Notes under the pieces: model-generated
Told to the model about the DNA's origin: nothing
Seen by the model: only the letters and a program-made list of their open reading frames with translations
Databases searched by the model: none
Made by a program: the position numbers and the translations under genes
Origin: Micropterus salmoides
Taxonomy: Eukaryota; Chordata; Actinopteri; Centrarchiformes; Centrarchidae
Assembly (NCBI RefSeq): GCF_014851395.1
Contig: NW_024040707.1
Location: 8,592,187 to 8,656,186, forward strand
Length of the DNA stretch: 64,000 bases
Reading direction: 5' to 3'
Shown: positions 20,823 to 32,760 of the stretch, piece after piece
Layout of the letters: every line of letters starts with the position of its first letter
Position numbering within the stretch: position 1 is the first letter of the stretch

Positions 20823-23800
20823 TTCTGATGAAGACTGGGCAATGAATTGAAATATTGTATAGAAACCAACATATAGTTTCAAATGATTTTAAATGGTCAC
20901 TGCTATTACTGTGTGATAAGTTGTTGATTTAATTGCCAACTCACCACTCACAACAGTTTCTGTTCGGTTTGGAATAATGTATTTGTGTTTTCATGTTTAA
21001 AACCTCATAACTCCACAGATGTTTTGCTTGTTTTAGCCTTAAAGATTACCTGTTCCTCTCTGTATTTCTGTTTTTTCTATTACAGCTATTCATAAAACAG
21101 TTTCACAGTTAGACTATTAAATACACTGTGTCTAAAAAAAAATAGGCTTGAGGTAAGGGCAGAAAACTCCCCTGAACTTCAAATTCAAATTAATTGTCGG
21201 CTTGTAAAAAGCAGGAAAGGAGAGGAAAAAACTGTGTGCAGCAGATTTCACAATGGAATTTTGCTGTAATAAATACAGAAAAAAGAATGGACAGTTGCAC
21301 TACTGGAGTTGTTTTTTTTTTTTTTAAATACTGTAATTACTTCAGTGGTACCTACAGTATAGGCATATTGTGATTCATTTTTCAGAATGCTAAAGACTAG
21401 TTGGTTCAACAACAACTTAGTGGATAATTGTTGCTAGTAAGTTACTGTAAGTCTAATGATAAACCTTTAACAGAGAGATTGTTTAAATGGATATGATTGA
21501 TTGTACAAAAACCCACAACACAGAAAATGACAGTGATATATTGTAAGTGTAGATGTTTTACCATTATTGAAACACAGTATCAAACAAGGTTTTGCAATAA
21601 ATTGTTTACTTAAGTAAAATTAAGTATTGGTCTTTTTTTGCAGATGGCAAATCACTTTTTGGTTTAATCACTAGCTTTTTTGTATTAGTAGGCTAATTTC
21701 ATGTATTCTATAAAGTATGTGATTTACGTCTTAACTTACTTCTAGTTATGTAAAACTAACTTTAAAAAAAATTCAGTACATTGTGCATCCCTCAGTATAC
21801 AATTTTCACCCATTTGAACAACTCTTGGACAGTGTGGAGCTTTACTGTTTTTCATATTAAAGAAAAATTAATGCTATTGCTGTTCTACATTAAAAACTGG
21901 GTGATTGAGTGTTGTGACATTTGAAACAAAAACCATAAAAACAGAAATCTTCAAAGAAAAAAACAAATGTTCATAGAATAAACACAGCTTGCATTAAAAC
22001 AAGGCGGCCCTAAATGCAGAGATATGCACTATGTCATATCCTGCCCTTTAATGCCCTTGAGAGAGCTGCTTGAAGTCTGTCAGCAGTGCTCACCTCCAGC
22101 CTGACTGGGGCAGAGAGGCAGCAGTGTACCTGCAGCGTGATTGACAGGCTAGGCGAGTCAGGGGCTTCACTAGCACCTCTGCAATAATAGCAAAATGTGA
22201 ATGGTGGGAATATTAATGTCCTTCATATTTTATTAATTCTAAATCCATGGAATATCAGCTTGGTGCTTTATGAAAAGAAAACATCAATCCTGCAGAGGTA
22301 ATGAGTGCAGGAACCATGTGGGGGTAAGGGAGGTAGACAAGGAGGAGGAGGGAATGTAAACCCCTCTAGTTATGTACTGAGAGATAGAAAAAACTAATGT
22401 TTGGCCGTCCACTGTTGGGTATCGTCCATTAAATGACTGTGCCGCAGGGAAAAAACACCGTATCCTGGCTGTTGCTGCAGTGTTTCATCTAGCTAAATGT
22501 GAAAATATTTGCCTGACACCCCGCACCTTTATTTTTATATATCCTGTGTGTCTGTGAGTGATTGCAGTGACATGGACGTGTATGTGGATTGGTCCTTGTG
22601 TGTGCACGTCTGCCTTTCTGTACGTGTGCGTGTTATCCTTGATTGTACGTGTGTGTGTTACGTGTGTGTATTTCCTTGATTGAAGTGCGGGGGCTTTGTT
22701 GTTCTCAAAGCTTGTCACATATTTTAAAGCATCAAACTGACACGACAGCTCACCAACTGCATTAAGAGTGACACGTTGTTTCATAAAAGCATGCATATGG
22801 AACAGTAGGAAAATGCTGTCAAGGTCAAGACAAATAAAACAGGGATGCAGCCTGTCGTATTACAAAGTCACAGACATGTGCCAAGGCATTTCAGTTCCAG
22901 CTGGCTGCAGGATCCCATAAGTCAAAGCACAGGTTTGATGAATTACAAAGGACTTGTCATTATTTGTTTGTTTCTCAATGGAACATCACTTAAAAGATGA
23001 TCACTGGTGTGATGGCTTTGCCCTGTGGAATTAAGCAGTTGGTTGATTCAAGGAAAACAATGGAACGTCTGTCTTCATGGCCAAATTGTAAAACGTCTAC
23101 TCTGGTGTCTCTACCAGCAGATGCCTATAGCGTTAGTGTGAGCAGGTGGTTGTCTGTGTGTTATTGTTAGAAGACTGGGCAACTGATGTGATTATGTGAC
23201 GTGAACAGATGGATGGAAGAATAATGACGACTGCCATTCACCGCTACCATTCATTGTCATTTTCTTATATTCAGGATTTCAGGAAGACTTGATGTTACAT
23301 ATGGTGTGCAGGCCTCCTAATTACATGATAGACGTTTAGTATTCTCTGGGGCAGTACTTTGTTCTCAAATGGGTGAAAACAGGCAGTATAATAGTTTCTG
23401 GCTACAGCCTTAGTTGCCATTTCAGGAAGGCCATTATGTCTAATCATAAAACATCTGGAACATATCAGAATCAGCCTCTCTGCTGCTGCCATTAGGGGTC
23501 CAATCTCTCTGACTTCCTCTTCTGTGTTTATTTGGATGGCTCTAGGCTGAATGGCAAACCAAATACTTGAAACTAATAAAAGTGATAAATGATTTCTTGG
23601 TGATTCAATGAAAGTTTCATCTCTTTTTCTCTGCAATAATAAATCATATTCTGAGATGATGCCACTAGCCCATTCACAGTTCACATCAGTCAGCCGCTGT
23701 TCCTCGCCAATGACATTTCATCCTCTTTCATCCTAATAAAACATCCTACTCGTTATTGGCTATATTCTCTTTGCATCTAAAATATCTACCACCTCCCTTT

Positions 23801-24723
23801 CTTATCATTACCTCCACATGTGAAACATCTGAAAACATTCAAAAAGCTTTGCAGTCCATTAGTACATTAGTTATATTTAAATTACATGGGCACCTCAGGC
23901 TAACAGCAGCACAGACACAACACTGGAACATGTAAATAACCATAAGTTATGGTCAGGATTGACGTGGATTTCTAAGAAATCATGGCTCTGGTTTTATAAT
24001 CTACATCCTATATAATCTATAAACATACAAGCAATAATATACTCATAACATATAGTTTTTTAATTAGTCTCATGATTAAACTAGGATGTGTATAGTTTTA
24101 TATTCATAGTATTACTACTTTAACTTTTTATTTCTTCTATTCTAGAGTATCCGTAATCAATTTACAATAAATTACAAATACAATTTAACTAAATTTTGTT
24201 AGTGATATGATTATTATTATTATCATTATAAAAACAAGTTAGGAAAATGCCCTGACAATTTAATTGGTCCTTTACTAAAATTCTGTATCTCTACCACTTA
24301 ACACACCTTGGAGTTAGGCCAGACCCTTATTTCTCTATCATATATTTATATGGGGTAGTCATTTGGAACTAGGGAATAGTTCAAATGGGCTAAACTGCAT
24401 GGTGAATAATTTACGATTCTATTAAAATTCTAATTTGACATTGATTTGACACAGTCAGGCCTCTGCTAACTGATAAGGTTGTGTAGGAAAAGAAGCTGTG
24501 CAATGGTAATGATCCAGATGTTTTTTTATGTAAATATTTATTTTGGATAGTTTTCCTAAGATCTGTTTTATACCTCTAAAGAGGCACTTGCTTTATGTGT
24601 ATACAGATACATAAGTTGCCTTAAGTCTGGTATTCCTGTTTCTTGATTGTCTGCAACCCTCGTCAGCTGGCCAGAAATAACCTTTTAGAAGGCCAAAGGA
24701 AAAGTGAAACTAAGCCAAACAGA
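20823..24723. other. Unique noncoding DNA
   Basis: No gene recognised. T14 run near 21311; GT-rich compound repeat at 22540-22670. 22040-22400 is repeat-free, GC-richer and contains ttattaattc next to cttcatatttta, a candidate regulatory element. The 129-codon minus frame 23295-23684 has no motif and overlaps AT-rich conserved-looking DNA. Confidence 0.5.
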
Positions 24724-27700
24724 GTGTGTGTATGTGTGTGTGTTCATATGAGGGATCACAGATCAATAGCTTGGGGTCATCTTCTCCAGACAATCGTAAC
24801 ATTGCAGATAAAGCAGCACAGGCCAGGCAACCTCATCGCCTTTTAAAGATCTGTTTACACAGAGACAAAGACAGGGAGGAGAGACCTTTTAATAGGACAG
24901 ACCTGCCACTTGCATTGAGGTCATTGAATTTAGAACTTGCATTTACTGGACAGATGCCTGGTTAGTTCAGGGGTGTACAGTTTTTGTACTTCGATGCGAA
25001 CCAGCTGTTATGTCTGGATATTACAATGTGAAAGTGTAATATAATCTTACTGCCACCTTAGATCATGTTCTCGAGTCATGATTAAAATAGATTTCAAAAG
25101 TTGTAGTCATTACCATTCAGAAAGTCATGCTGGCATTTACCTTGTAGAATGCAAAAGAGAGCTGTTCAGGAAAGAGTGGCTATACTCAAACTTGGTAACA
25201 AACCATATTACAATTGCAGATTAATTGAATTCAAGATGAAACTCTGAGGGAATGTGCAATAAAAAGACCAACTGAGTGTAGGAAAAAATACAATACTCCA
25301 TTTAGTAATCTGTATCCCACAAAGCAGTTTAAAACTACAGAATAAAACTGGAAAAGAAAGCCTGTTTTGGCTTTATTTTCCTAATACCTGGTGTCATTCT
25401 CCTTCTGTTATAATGCTTTAAGCCAGAAGGCCAGTTGGATAATTATATCTGTGGAGTAGGTCTGCAGTGCTTTCAGTGGCGAGAGGGAATTTCATCAAAA
25501 ACAGATGACATTACTTTTTTTTAAAGGTTATGAACAATGTTTGTCAAACTTGACCACCAATATGGCTCTGTCTGTCAGATAGCTTGGTGACTGGACTTGG
25601 AGACTTTTATGTAATAGCAAAGAACAAGAACATAGTGCTGGGCATAGAATAAGCTTCATGCTGGAAATACAAATCACTAAAACCCTTGCAGAAGACCAAA
25701 TCTGAATGTTCTAGCAGAGATTTGTAAATAAAGTCAGATTACTGACAGATTATCTCTAGTCTTTTCCAAGACAGTTGTAGCTTGAGAATAAATATCACGC
25801 TAATCATCCATCACTGTTTTGGAACTCTGCTCTACAGGCTTGGCTACATCAGCAGAGTATGTTTAAATATGGCAATGAAGGAATCAAGATATAGGTGGTA
25901 ACAAAGCTGCTTTTTAGACAAGATGATTATATAATTTAAAAGATGTATTGAATAATTCTGGGAATTCACCCAAGCGTGAAATACATTTCTACTGTGAAAG
26001 TATTATATATCTCCTCCATCTCAATCTCACGCTCTTTGGCTTTAATAAGCCATTGGCAAAAAGGGTCAAAATCCAAGTTGAACTTTGAGCATATCTGTTT
26101 GACAGTACATTTTTGCAGAGCACATTGTGAGTACTACAGAAGGTGCCAACTCTGTTGGCTTTGGAAAATGATGGCTCAGCCAGTGCTAAAGATTATCGGC
26201 TGTTATGAGTAGGCAGCTTTAGATTTACAGAGTCTGAAGTGATGCAAGTGAAATAGTTTGTTGGTAAACATATGGTAAAATGTGTTGTTTTTATTATAGA
26301 CTCCCCGCACATAAGACGTAATTAATGTAAAGCTCAAGTAGGGGAGTCATTTACAACATTTAAGTAATTGTAATAAGTCCACTTGAAATGGATTTGAAAA
26401 GGACCTTTACCTGCCGTCATTCAGTGCCTGTGGAAAAGGGGGAGGGCAGTGAAATGCTATCCACAATCTTGTGTTACACAGTTCACTTTTGTACATACCC
26501 AAACTTGTAATGGCTACCAGAGTGCTTGACAATGAAAATAGTCATTAGCCACAACCCTAGTTACAACCATGGTGCTCTACTGCAGATGGTGCTGACATGT
26601 TCCTGTAATTATATTTGATTCTGCTGTAATATCTCGTCAGGGTGGTGTGGAGAGCTAACAAGAGATCTTCTATCTCTCCGAGGACTTGAGTAGCCAAGGC
26701 AAAGCTCATTACAGAGACTGAAAAAAAGAGCATGCAGAAATACCTTTATCCTGCTAAGGTGGGTCCCTGGTGGGACTCAGCAGCTGTCATTTACCATCAA
26801 CTACAGCTGGGTTAATTCCATATAAACCTCTGATTGCAGCAGACCGCAGTGTCTCCTGACAACCTGAGGTGTGACAATCATCAGTCAGGCCCTTAAAATG
26901 GGGCATTTTACAGATAGGGTTGATCCACCATAGCCTCTGGAAGTGCCAAGATCCCTGTTGTCATAGATACTGTACTTCCCTGCAGCATTGAACTACATAG
27001 TAAAAACAGACTTTAGGCATCCCAATAATCCAGCCAGTAGTGTTAATATAATCAGTTTACTGTAGAGTAGACACATCTGGTGTATAAAATCTAAATTCAG
27101 TTGAGGAACAGCTTAGCTAGCTTATCCAGGAAATGTGATTAATGCAAAAAATGTGATTCTCTTCCCTCTTCCATGAGCCACCACAATGTTAAAAGATAAA
27201 TCAATGACAGTTGACAGAATGGCCCCCAACTATCTCACTTATCTCTCAGAAGAAGTTGCAACAGAACACATTACAATGAGAGAGAGTTGTGCAAGTGAAC
27301 GGTTTCATACCATGACCTCTGTTGTACTGGAGTGATAAAATGTCATGGTTTCTGTGCATTTAATCCATCAAACAACCTTTCCTAAAAAAAGAAAAAATAG
27401 AAGCCTCAACCATGACGTGTGGCTTATCATAATGTGCCCTAAAATGAAGATGACAATACACAAGGAATTGCAGATTGTGGAATGCATAAATCCACCAGGA
27501 AGATGATTAGAGTGTAGCTCATATTTTAGCATCACACCATAATATAGCCAACATACGGTAAGAAGAAAATATGGGCAACCCTGTAAAACTCAACTATACA
27601 TTATGGGGTGACGACAAAATAAAAATCACACTGCACCCTGTCACTTTTATGAGGTTACCATGTATATATGCAGTCATCCAGCAGATGAAAGTCGTTTTAT

Positions 27701-28317
27701 GCAGTGATGTCCTGAACTGACACTTTCTGCAAGGCTAAAAATGCAGGGCTAAAAATAGTTAGATATACTGTACAACACCTTGAGAGAGGTGGATGTTGTT
27801 GCGTAGGGAGCATGAGAAGCAAATAAAACAGTAAATTTCATTGCAGCGGTGGGAGAAAAAACACTGTCTCTCCTGAATTAGATTTGTCAATTCATGTATT
27901 ACAATCACTTAGTTGAAGTAAGCTGGAGCAAAATAAAATAAGATTGATGTCCTGATGCATTGTATAGGTAGCTTTATATAGCAGACATCATTTAGCATTT
28001 CTGTCTAAATGAAAATTACATTGTATTCTTTCACAGTGACAAATACATTATTGAAACAGCTTTTTTCAATTTAAAAGAAAAGAAAAAAATTATTATCATT
28101 GGGCACAAGTTCTTTTTAATGGCTGTATTTCTACACACACATTTCCTGTGGCTGCATGAGCATGTGTCCATGTGCAAGTGCATACATATGTGTTAGAATT
28201 GTGTTTCAGAATCCAGGGCTGCAGACGGGTCCTTGCCTCACCTACCAGAGTTGTCTATTAGACAGGTGACAGGGTGTCTGTAATCCCCATCTCAGCAAAG
28301 TTCAGAGCGACTATTAC

Positions 28318-28318
<1 letters not shown>
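24724..28318. other. Unique noncoding DNA
   Basis: A short GT run lies at 24725-24742. Otherwise there are no repeats with clear ends, RNA genes or coding exons that I can support. Confidence 0.5.

Positions 28319-28357
<39 letters not shown>
28319..28357. repeat. (CA)n microsatellite
   Basis: About 15 perfect CA units to 28350 followed by an imperfect aacacac end. The minus frame 28318-28536 ending in CVCVCV is its translation and not a gene. Confidence 0.95.
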
Positions 28358-28359
<2 letters not shown>

Positions 28360-30892
28360 TTCTATAATCAGTATGGCTGGGCAGACTTCCCTCATCATTA
28401 CCCTTGGAGACAGGAGATAGAAAAATCCCACCAATACCATATCTTCCTGCTCTGGCGGATGGCTAATAGTAAAAAAGTATGGTGAATTTCTTTTTCGTTT
28501 ATCACAAGGTTGGGAACCCACATTACACTCAATCATTGGTAGTTACTCTCACCAACCCAACAACCTGCCCTGAGGATGAATAATTTAGCATATGAGGTAG
28601 TGGAAATGATCATTAAATGAATCATTGCAAAGTGAATATCATTTGTCACTGTACAGATACTGGACAACTGGGTGTGATGGATGAAATACAGGGTCAAATC
28701 TGCAACAGAAAATAAGAGAGAGAGAGCAGAATAGAAGGGCAAAGAAGGATGGAGGGGTCTGTGAGTCTGTGTTAATGATATGGTCATATGTACACAGTGG
28801 AGCTCAGATTTGATTAAGGCAATGATATGATGGGTGGTGTCAGTGCTGAGCTTAATGACTAATGCAGTGAGATGGAATTGGAAGAGACACTGGTGTCAGG
28901 CTGAAGTGGAATAATGCCTGGAGCCTCTGCAGCAGCAGACACATGGAACTGCCACAATGAGCAGCCTCATAAGCACAAATCGTTACGGTAGCTGAAGACT
29001 TAGACATGCATAATTAGCCTTACCGCAGAACAATACAAATTTGAAATTCAGTGCTTTTGACATTCTGTCAGGCAAATGATAAATAACCAGAAAAAATAAT
29101 GACAATGATTATTTCACATATTTTCATGAATCAGTATCCACTGCTCTAAATGAATGCACTGCTCTAAATGAATGCACACTGAAAAAAAGGAAATGTTTTA
29201 ACAAAGGACAATAACTCAGGGGAATTATCAGGTCCCCAGCCATCATGTACAAAAGTATTCACACTGTGAACTTCACCATCCTCTATGCTAGGAAATGAAC
29301 AAGATTCACATCCCAGACAAAAAAGGAGAATAGGCTGAAAAAGGTGTAACCCCCCCCCAGCTCCAATAGGCTGACCAGGGGGTGACATGGCCTCATTCCA
29401 CTTTATTGCTGCTTGGCCTTTCAGGAAAGAGAACTGCTTGCGACGGCACATCTCCAATAATATCTCTCTGCATACATAAAATGGAAGATGGGGAGGCTCA
29501 CAGGAAATCCCAGATTGTTTATGGTTGCAATATAGATTTTATACAGCTCCTAGGAAAAGGGAATTACGTCTTAAATTACAAAGATGTCTCTGTGAGCTGT
29601 CAGCACTAGGAGTTATATGGGTCTGGCGACTAGTGTGGCTCTTTGGCTGCGGGGGACACCAGGGAGCTGAAGGCTACAGAATGGAGCTCAGTAGAGAGAG
29701 CTGACCTACAGTATGCAGAGTCAGCTCAAAATAACAAAGTTACTCAAACCCCCTGATGAAACAATGGCACAGATGAGGCCAGCAACAAAGCAGATGAATA
29801 CAGAAGAGTATGAGGTAGAAAAACACAAAAGACACACAGTAAATCCACTAACATACACACTGCTTTGTTCAAGTGTAGGATGTGTACTAAGCCAGGCACA
29901 AATCCCACATTTTGACAGCTCTTTTGCTCATGTTTCAGCAACTGCAACAATTCAGACAAATTTTATTTAAAAGCAAGCAGTTTATTATATGAATTATAAA
30001 TCATTTATTTTGTTTCTCAAACAATAAAATGGTAATAATAATGAAGACATTATTAGGAGGGCTCTCTACAGTAATTATTGTGTGCACCATCTATTTTATG
30101 TTAAATTATATGGGACAAAAACATTACTTTTTAAGTGTTTTGAACAATACAATGACAAATAAAACATAATGAAATTGCTTACAGGATAAGTACTCTATTA
30201 GGCATCTAGGAGCCAGGGGACACAATGTACAATAGCTGAAACAACAACAAAGACAATCTTACTGAATAGGAAAACAAAGCAGTTTAGAAAAAGTGATGTT
30301 ATATTATAGTGCTAAACACTGAAGATGTCAAATGTGGACAAATTGTGAGTTATGAATCCACTTTTAAACAAAATACAGCAAATATCTAAAATGCAAGCTA
30401 GAATTTGTAGACATCAATGAATAATTTGTTCCGTTAATAATTAATGCCCTCAAATTACTTAATTCATTCCCTCTAATATAGAAGGTGTTCACAAATGACT
30501 GTATTGTGCCTTCCAATTATGTTTTAATCAGGCTAATATAAAGTTAGTTAGTATAACAGTAAGAACTGTTAAAGGTTGTGGTAGTTACTCCAGTCTGTTA
30601 CTGCATTGATTCCATGTGACCTTGTGCCCTTGAGAATCTTTCCCACAGTTTTCTTCATCTAATACACATCATGTCCACTACCCAAAGCCAAGTTGTGCTA
30701 TTCAGCACTGACTCCAGAAAAGCCACATCTTAAACATGGTTAACTTATTAAAAACACTAACTGTGGCTATGTTTACGTGCAGCTGACCAATTTACTGAAA
30801 TAATGTAGATGTAGTGTAGTTTTACATTTATTGCCTGCAGACTATCCTGTTCTCCAATGTTGATCAACTAGTGTTTTTGGAAAAGCTCTGCT
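28358..30892. other. Unique noncoding DNA
   Basis: No gene recognised. An 18-bp unit cactgctctaaatgaatg is tandemly duplicated at 29139-29174. Frames at 29164-29457 (minus) and 29382-29609 (+) have no motifs. Confidence 0.5.
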
Positions 30893-31465
30893 AAAGATAA
30901 GATAAGATCAGATAAGAAAACTTTATTGTCTGTCACAAGTGACAGAAATTTGTCTTTGACAAGACAGGCTCAAAAGACATAACAACACATATAAAACATA
31001 GATACAATGAAGACAATTTAGCCACATTAATTGTATAGATGTGCAGAATACAAAAATGTGATATGTTCTATATGTGGTTGTTCAGTATAGTAATGGCCGT
31101 GGGAATGAAGGATTTTTTATATATGTTTTTCCTTGCAAGTGGGACTCTGTAGCGTCGACCTGATGGCATTAACTGAAAGGATTGGTTAAGTGGGTGGGTG
31201 GGATCCTGTGTGATTGTAGTGGCTTTCCTCAATACTAACCGGGTATGGAGTTCTGTTAAGGGAGTTTGAGGGGAGCCTATTATCTTACTAGCTTGATTTA
31301 TTATTCGTGCAAGTTTGATTTTGTGCTTAACAGTAAGGGCATTACACCAGGCGGTGATATTAAAAGTGAGTATGGATTCAATGAGTGACCCGGTAGACCC
31401 TAGTTAAAATGTCCTTGCTCACACTAAAATCTCTAAGTTTCCTCAGTTTGGGGTCTACGGTGCCC
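30893..31465 (-). mobile_element. Rex1/L2-like LINE, 5'-truncated 3' end
   Basis: On the minus strand, VDPKLRKLRDFSVSKDILTRVYR leads, after one frameshift near 31380, into an uninterrupted run of about 100 codons (31376 down to about 31070). It contains ESILTFNITAWCN, RIINQASKIIG, LVLRKATTITQDPTHPL, MPSGRRYRVPLAR and YKKSFIPTAITILN. This is the C-terminal reverse-transcriptase region seen in many fish non-LTR elements. A 3' UTR follows, with the tail read on the + strand as agataagataagatcagata (30895-30914). The open frame and single frameshift suggest a younger copy than the L2 tails elsewhere. The exact clade (Rex1, L2 or CR1) is uncertain. Confidence 0.75.
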
Positions 31466-31614
31466 CAGTATGTCCCTTAGTCGAACTGCTGCACGCTCAT
31501 GAGAAAGCTGAGTCAAGGGGAGGAACGAAAAAAGGTGTGCTTAAGTACTTGGTGTGCGGAAATTGGATGAGTTCGAAGCATGGCCTTAGTTCCCGAATCT
31601 AGTTTATAAAACTT
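31466..31614. other. Noncoding, nothing recognised
   Basis: May be further upstream LINE sequence; frame decayed. Confidence 0.3.
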
Positions 31615-31665
31615 TATATAGGCAAGGCAAGGCAATTCAAAGTGCTTTACATTAAACATAAAAGC
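31615..31665 (-). repeat. LINE/SINE tail fragment 'ggcaaggcaaggcaa'
   Basis: aggcaaggcaaggcaattca followed by aagtgctttacat is the inverse of a common 3' end of fish retroposons. A middle portion seems deleted. The A-rich sequence to 31850 may belong to it. Confidence 0.45.
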
Positions 31666-32129
31666 AACAAAGGGAAATTGAAAAAGAAACACATTAAAAT
31701 ATAATTTTGAAAAGGGTGATATAGAAAATAAAAACAGAATAAAAAAACAGGGTAAAACAGGACAGTAAAAGTTTCAGTGCAGTGTACAATCAGGGTTAAA
31801 AGAGTTAAAAAGAAATTAAAAACAGGCTAAGGGTTGAGCAAATAATTGAGTTACAATTGTTTTTTGTCTTTGAAAAGAGAATAAAAAGAGAAGTATCTAC
31901 TCTCTCTAGCTAGTCTGTACTCGGGTCCATAGCAATATTTGGGTCCACTGAGTTTGGTTATGTCTGAGGCTACACGTTGCAAACCCAACTTATCAGCTGG
32001 AAACCCTCGGACACTACAGAGACACCAGGACATGTCTGTCCACAGGCCACTTTGATCCAGTTATATTCTGGACCCACTTAAGCGTTTACAGGTGGGCAGA
32101 TGGTCCTGCAAATCACTCAGGCGCAAGAT
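31666..32129. other. Noncoding, possibly repeat-derived
   Basis: An A-rich segment, then a stretch on the minus strand (32033-31851) with a 60-codon frame but no motif. Confidence 0.35.
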
Positions 32130-32133
32130 TTAA

Positions 32134-32452
32134 CCCCTTAACGCCTGAATTTATTTACAATCAAAAAATAAAAAAAATTATTTGTGTTTTCATTTGCTTT
32201 CAAGCTGATGTTAAATTAAGTGAAGATTGTTAATTTGTCTATAGAACATAGAAAAGATATAAATTCAGGTATGTGTAGGTATGATGCAAATTAGCGATAA
32301 CAGGCATAAAAAAGAAACCAGGGCCTGCAAAAGGTTCCTAGGTTCGTATCGAATATGCACCCACAGGCATTGGGGGAATCCATGTGCTATCTTGGCTTGC
32401 AGTCTGCAAGGAAGAGGTATGATGCGAATTCGCCACAATCTGCGTCAAGGGG
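32134..32452. mobile_element. piggyBac-type MITE with TTAA duplication
   Basis: A 319-bp unit flanked by TTAA at 32130-32133 and 32453-32456, the target site that piggyBac transposons duplicate. Ends: left ccccttaacgcctga, right gcgtcaagggg (inverse ccccttgacgc), pairing at 12 of 15 positions. Inside, gtatgatgcaaattagcg (about 32279) and gtatgatgcgaattcgcc (about 32418) are related sub-terminal repeats. There is no transposase, so it depends on an element elsewhere. The 79-codon + frame at 32281-32520 runs across its right end and is not a gene. Confidence 0.8.
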
Positions 32453-32490
32453 TTAAGACTACTTCCTTAAGTATACATATTATAGACTCA

Positions 32491-32550
32491 GTTGCCAGTT
32501 CATTAGCTACACCTAGCTAAAACAAATGCAGTTCAACACAACAGTCAGTA
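32491..32550 (+). repeat. Common fish repeat fragment
   Basis: gccagttcattagctacacc followed by tagctaaaacaaatgcag matches a widespread fish repeat (usual form cagttcattaggtacacctagc). Confidence 0.5.
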
Positions 32551-32625
32551 GATTGAACTTTGTTTCTAATATTTTGTCAATCCAATTACATCATCTTTTG
32601 AGAAATATGCATATTATCATTCTCG

Positions 32626-32760
32626 ACGAGAGTCAGATGAGAAGACATTAAATTTGAAGCTAAAGCCAGTTGCCAGTTAGCTTAGCTTAGCATAAAAACT
32701 GGAAGTAGGTAGAAACAGCTAGGCTGGTTCTGTCCAAAGGAAATATTTACTTACTTAATC
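32626..32760 (+). repeat. Common fish repeat fragment
   Basis: The phrases gagagtcagatgagaaga, gttagcttagcttagcataa, gaaacagctaggctggttct and gtccaaagg follow the order of a well-known teleost intronic repeat. It is diverged. Confidence 0.6.

Noticed and set aside
23295..23684. 129-codon minus frame
   Set aside because: No motif, no homologous family recalled, no supporting splice sites.
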